DNA of 64,000 nt from Kosakonia radicincitans DSM 16656. Its GTDB lineage: Bacteria; Pseudomonadota; Gammaproteobacteria; Enterobacterales; Enterobacteriaceae. The stretch lies in the NCBI RefSeq assembly GCF_000280495.2, contig NZ_CP018016.1, forward strand, positions 2,728,001 through 2,792,000, written 5' to 3'. A program made the translations under genes and the position numbers. Shown here in pieces: positions 61,467 through 64,000 of the stretch. The number at the start of each line of letters is the position of its first letter. Positions within the stretch are counted from its first letter, which is position 1. The notes under the pieces are model-generated. The model saw nothing but the letters and a program-made list of their open reading frames with translations. It made no database searches and was not told the DNA's origin.

Positions 61467-63005
61467 TCAGCTACCGCCGAACACATGTACCGCGCGATGC
61501 AGGCGGGCAGCACGTTCCGAAAGATCTTCCGCTGCGCTGGTCACCTGTTCCACCATCGACGTGTTGTTGTGGGTCATTGTCCCGATACGGGAAACAGACT
61601 GGTTAATCAGCTCCAGCGCCTGCGTCTGTTCGTTGGTCGCGGTGCTAATCTCTTTGATCATCGTGGACATGTTAATCACGCTGTCAATCATCGCTGTCAG
61701 ATGCGTTTCCGTATTGGCAACCATCTCAACACCGCTTTTCACGTTCGCCACGTTATGTTCGATCAGCGTCTGGATCTCGCGCGCGGCAGAGGCCGAGTGT
61801 TGCGCCAGATTACGGACTTCTGCGGCAACCACGGCAAAGCCACGACCGGACTCCCCGGCGCGCGCCGCTTCCACCGCCGCATTCAGCGCCAGGATATTGG
61901 TCTGAAAGGCGATACTGTCGATGACGCTAATGATATCGACGATTTTGCTGTTGTCCGCAGAAACAGACTGCATCATGCCGATAGTTTTTTTCATCACATT
62001 ACCGCTTTCCATCGCGCTGGCGCTGGCTTCATCCGCTCTGCCCATCGCTTCGGCAGCGGTTTCCGCGGTCTGGCGCACAGCGCTGGCGATCTCTTCTACC
62101 GCGGCGGCGGTCTGATGCAGTTCGCCGGAGGTTTCTTCCGTGCGGCGCTGCAGGGATTCGCCTTCACTGGAAATGCGCCCGCTAATCACACGGATGCCGT
62201 TGATTTGCGTTGATACATCGCCCACCAGTGAACTGAGATTTAACCCGGCCTGGTTAACCAGACGCATCAATAAGCCAATTTCATCCACACGATTAAAGCG
62301 CACATAATCGCTCTGGCGTCCGGAAACCACTTTCTGCATTTGTTCCAGCACAATTTTCAGCGGACGAGATATTTGGCTGTGCAAAAAAACTGACAACAAA
62401 CCTAATATAATAATTGCACTTCCGGCTTTTTCTGCGGCATCGAAAGGAACAAATTGCAGCGCAACAAGCAGGGCAGCAGTAATAATTGTGCCAACATTTA
62501 TGCGTTTTGAAACACTGATTCGCTGGAAGATCGAGAAAAAAGAAAATAAACCCCGGCGAACAAGCAGACCTTTATAAAAACGATGTCCGCGGAGCTTGTT
62601 TTCATTCGCCTGCTGATAAAGCTCAGCGCTGGCGTCAATTTCTTCACGGGTTGGGATATTTCGCACCGAGATATAACCCGTAAGCTGCCCTTGCTGATAT
62701 ACCGGGGTGACGTTGGCGCGAACCCAGTAGTGATCACCATTGAGACGGCGGTTTTTAACAATCCCGGTCCAGCTGTCTCCCTGCTGAATGGTGAACCACA
62801 TATCGCTAAATGCCGCAGGCGGCATATCAGGGTGACGAATTATATTATGCGCCTCACCCATAAGTTTATCTTCGCTATATCCGCTGGCATCAATAAAAGC
62901 GGAGTTAGCATAAGTAATATGACTGTGTGTGTTAGTCGTCGACAACAGTGTCGTGCCATCGTTAAGCAAAAACTCTTTCTGTGTAACAGGAGTGTTACGC
63001 TTCAT
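61467..63005 (-). CDS. Aer-like aerotaxis/energy-taxis receptor (PAS-MCP)
   Basis: A 512-residue chemoreceptor. The N-terminal PAS domain (about 10-115) has the Aer FAD-binding wording [17 protein letters not shown] and an [14 protein letters not shown] start. A hydrophobic stretch at about 160-205 (two segments with a short turn) anchors it without a periplasmic domain. HAMP follows, then the signalling coiled coil with the CheA/CheW tip [24 protein letters not shown]. There is no C-terminal NWETF-type CheR tether. It senses redox state through FAD and steers swimming. The start at 63005 has GGGGAA upstream. Confidence 0.9.
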   Translation of the reverse strand: MKRNTPVTQKEFLLNDGTTLLSTTNTHSHITYANSAFIDASGYSEDKLMGEAHNIIRHPDMPPAAFSDMWFTIQQGDSWTGIVKNRRLNGDHYWVRANVTPVYQQGQLTGYISVRNIPTREEIDASAELYQQANENKLRGHRFYKGLLVRRGLFSFFSIFQRISVSKRINVGTIITAALLVALQFVPFDAAEKAGSAIIILGLLSVFLHSQISRPLKIVLEQMQKVVSGRQSDYVRFNRVDEIGLLMRLVNQAGLNLSSLVGDVSTQINGIRVISGRISSEGESLQRRTEETSGELHQTAAAVEEIASAVRQTAETAAEAMGRADEASASAMESGNVMKKTIGMMQSVSADNSKIVDIISVIDSIAFQTNILALNAAVEAARAGESGRGFAVVAAEVRNLAQHSASAAREIQTLIEHNVANVKSGVEMVANTETHLTAMIDSVINMSTMIKEISTATNEQTQALELINQSVSRIGTMTHNNTSMVEQVTSAAEDLSERAARLHRAVHVFGGS

Positions 63006-63096
63006 GAATATTCCCCACAATATACCGCGATCAAAAAGTATTGCTGACGCGGTAATGGCTTTTTTTATAATTTACCGGCCAGTCGATTTGTTGTTA

Positions 63097-63123
63097 TTAC
63101 CGATGCATTTTCCACAAACCTGA
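63097..63123 (-). promoter_or_regulatory. Possible sigma-28 promoter for the Aer-like receptor
   Basis: On the minus strand TCAGGTTT-N11-ATCGGTAA fits the flagellar consensus TAAAGTTT-N11-GCCGATAA at 11 of 16 bases with exact spacing. Chemoreceptor genes are usually transcribed by sigma-28. Moderate match only. Confidence 0.3.
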
Positions 63124-63491
63124 GGCTGACGGAAAGTAGCTGTGATAAATATTTTTTAAGTCAGGCTTACAGTTCTGTTGATAAATATTGTTATGATTTT
63201 GCGAAAGAAAAATGATGAAATGAAAATTCACCAGCCATAAGTAAATCCTTAAGCTAAATTACCAGCCAGCCATGCATAAAAGCCTAAAAATTAAGCGACG
63301 AAAAATAGAAACATTAACATAGCAGGCTAATGTGTTTACATTTTTGCGCAGCCAAATATCAGTAAAACAGCAGCATCGATTAAATATTGCCTCAACAACA
63401 GTCAAAAAAACATTATATTTTGCAGGGGTATTGGACAGGCGAGAATATGGGAATGGGGATACTGCGCGGCGTAAGTATCGCCGCGCAATAA
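63124..63491. other. AT-rich intergenic region without a recognised gene
   Basis: This stretch separates the Aer-like receptor from a leftward ABC ATPase gene that ends at 63492. It is AT-rich and holds no frame with a ribosome site. TGCGCGGCGTAAGTATCGCCGCGCA (63460-63487) forms a GCGCGGCG/CGCCGCGC hairpin that could terminate transcription of the ATPase gene. Confidence 0.5.
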
Positions 63492-64000
63492 TTAATGGCT
63501 AAGGATTTGGTCGAGAAACTGGCGGGTACGTGGATGCGCAGGCTGGGTAAAAAAGGTTTCTGGCGGAGCGGATTCGACAATGCGCCCGTCGGCCATCAGC
63601 ACCACGTTATCCGCAACGGTACGGGCAAACCCCATCTCATGGGTCACCACAATCATCGTCATGCCGCTCTCAGCGAGATCGAGCATCACATCCAGCACTT
63701 CTTTGATCATCTCTGGATCGAGCGCCGAAGTGGGTTCATCAAACAGCATAATCTCCGGTTGCATGCAGAGCGCGCGGGCGATAGCCACGCGCTGTTGCTG
63801 GCCGCCGGAGAGTTGCAGCGGGAACTTATGCGCCTGATTGGCAATCTGCACTTTTTCCAGATAATGCATCGCCAGTTCCGTTGCCTGCGCGCGGCTCATC
63901 TTGCGCACCAGCGTCGGCCCGATAATCAGGTTATCCAGCACGCTTAAGTGCGGAAACAGATTAAACTGCTGAAACAGCATGCCAATGCTCAGACGGATAC
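63492..64000 (-). CDS. Polar amino-acid ABC transporter ATP-binding protein (5' end outside window)
   Basis: The last about 170 residues of a GlnQ/GltL-type ATPase. The Q-loop MLFQQFNLFPHLSV, signature LSGGQQQR, Walker B IMLFDEPTSALDPE and switch VTHE are all present; Walker A lies beyond the window edge. The frame stays open to base 64000, so the ATG at 63980 within the Q-loop is not the true start. It is distinct from the ATPase at 5550. Confidence 0.92.
   Translation of the reverse strand, partial: IRLSIGMLFQQFNLFPHLSVLDNLIIGPTLVRKMSRAQATELAMHYLEKVQIANQAHKFPLQLSGGQQQRVAIARALCMQPEIMLFDEPTSALDPEMIKEVLDVMLDLAESGMTMIVVTHEMGFARTVADNVVLMADGRIVESAPPETFFTQPAHPRTRQFLDQILSH

Overview
The window is chromosomal DNA of an enterobacterium. 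Many genes match Escherichia coli or Salmonella orthologues residue for residue at key sites: fdnGHI, yddG, adhP, maeA, sra, nhoA, pptA, araJ, smvA and talarate dehydratase. The gene content that E. coli lacks suggests a Kosakonia, Klebsiella or Enterobacter relative. That genus-level placement is inference from gene content, not from a search.

Layout. (1) 1-7226: one plus-strand operon with two luciferase-like flavin monooxygenases (the first cut by the window edge), an M20 amidohydrolase, a GNAT acetyltransferase and a polar amino-acid ABC transporter with two binding proteins. This is the toolkit of acetylation, oxygenation and deacetylation used on S-modified cysteines. (2) 7296-11206: L-talarate/galactarate dehydratase and a sugar-acid permease, divergent from a LacI-type regulator, with operator-like dyads between them. 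(3) 11211-14578: a P-loop kinase-like protein, a glutathione transferase, an SGNH hydrolase plus acyltransferase-3 pair, and pptA. (4) 15358-21865: a class II microcin-type export operon (CvaA/MchE and CvaB/MchF homologues) followed by seven small glycine-rich precursors with G-A type double-glycine leaders and no recognisable immunity gene. (5) 22024-33007: an esterase, a flavin reductase, a diguanylate cyclase, a Fe(III)-type ABC transporter, nhoA, smvR/smvA and yddG. (6) 33229-37822: the selenoprotein formate dehydrogenase-N operon. (7) 38060-46969: araJ, then a luciferase-like monooxygenase/alkylhydroperoxidase cluster with a dipeptide-type transporter, and a VOC protein. (8) 47032-53022: adhP, a periplasmic pyrophosphatase behind a Pho box, an ABC-F protein behind a leader peptide, maeA and sra. 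(9) 53413-60326: an unusual five-gene operon with two glycosyltransferases, a HemN-like radical SAM enzyme fused to two alpha/beta-barrel-like domains, an MFS exporter and a free-standing paralogue of the fused domains. (10) 60332-64000: an AlgL-type alginate lyase, an Aer-like receptor and a truncated amino-acid ABC ATPase.

The two best candidates for undescribed systems are the seven-peptide microcin-like array (4) and the radical SAM/glycosyltransferase operon (9). The ABC-F gene with its leader peptide and competing hairpins looks like an antibiotic-sensing attenuator. All functional statements rest on motif and family recognition from the sequence; no database search was run.
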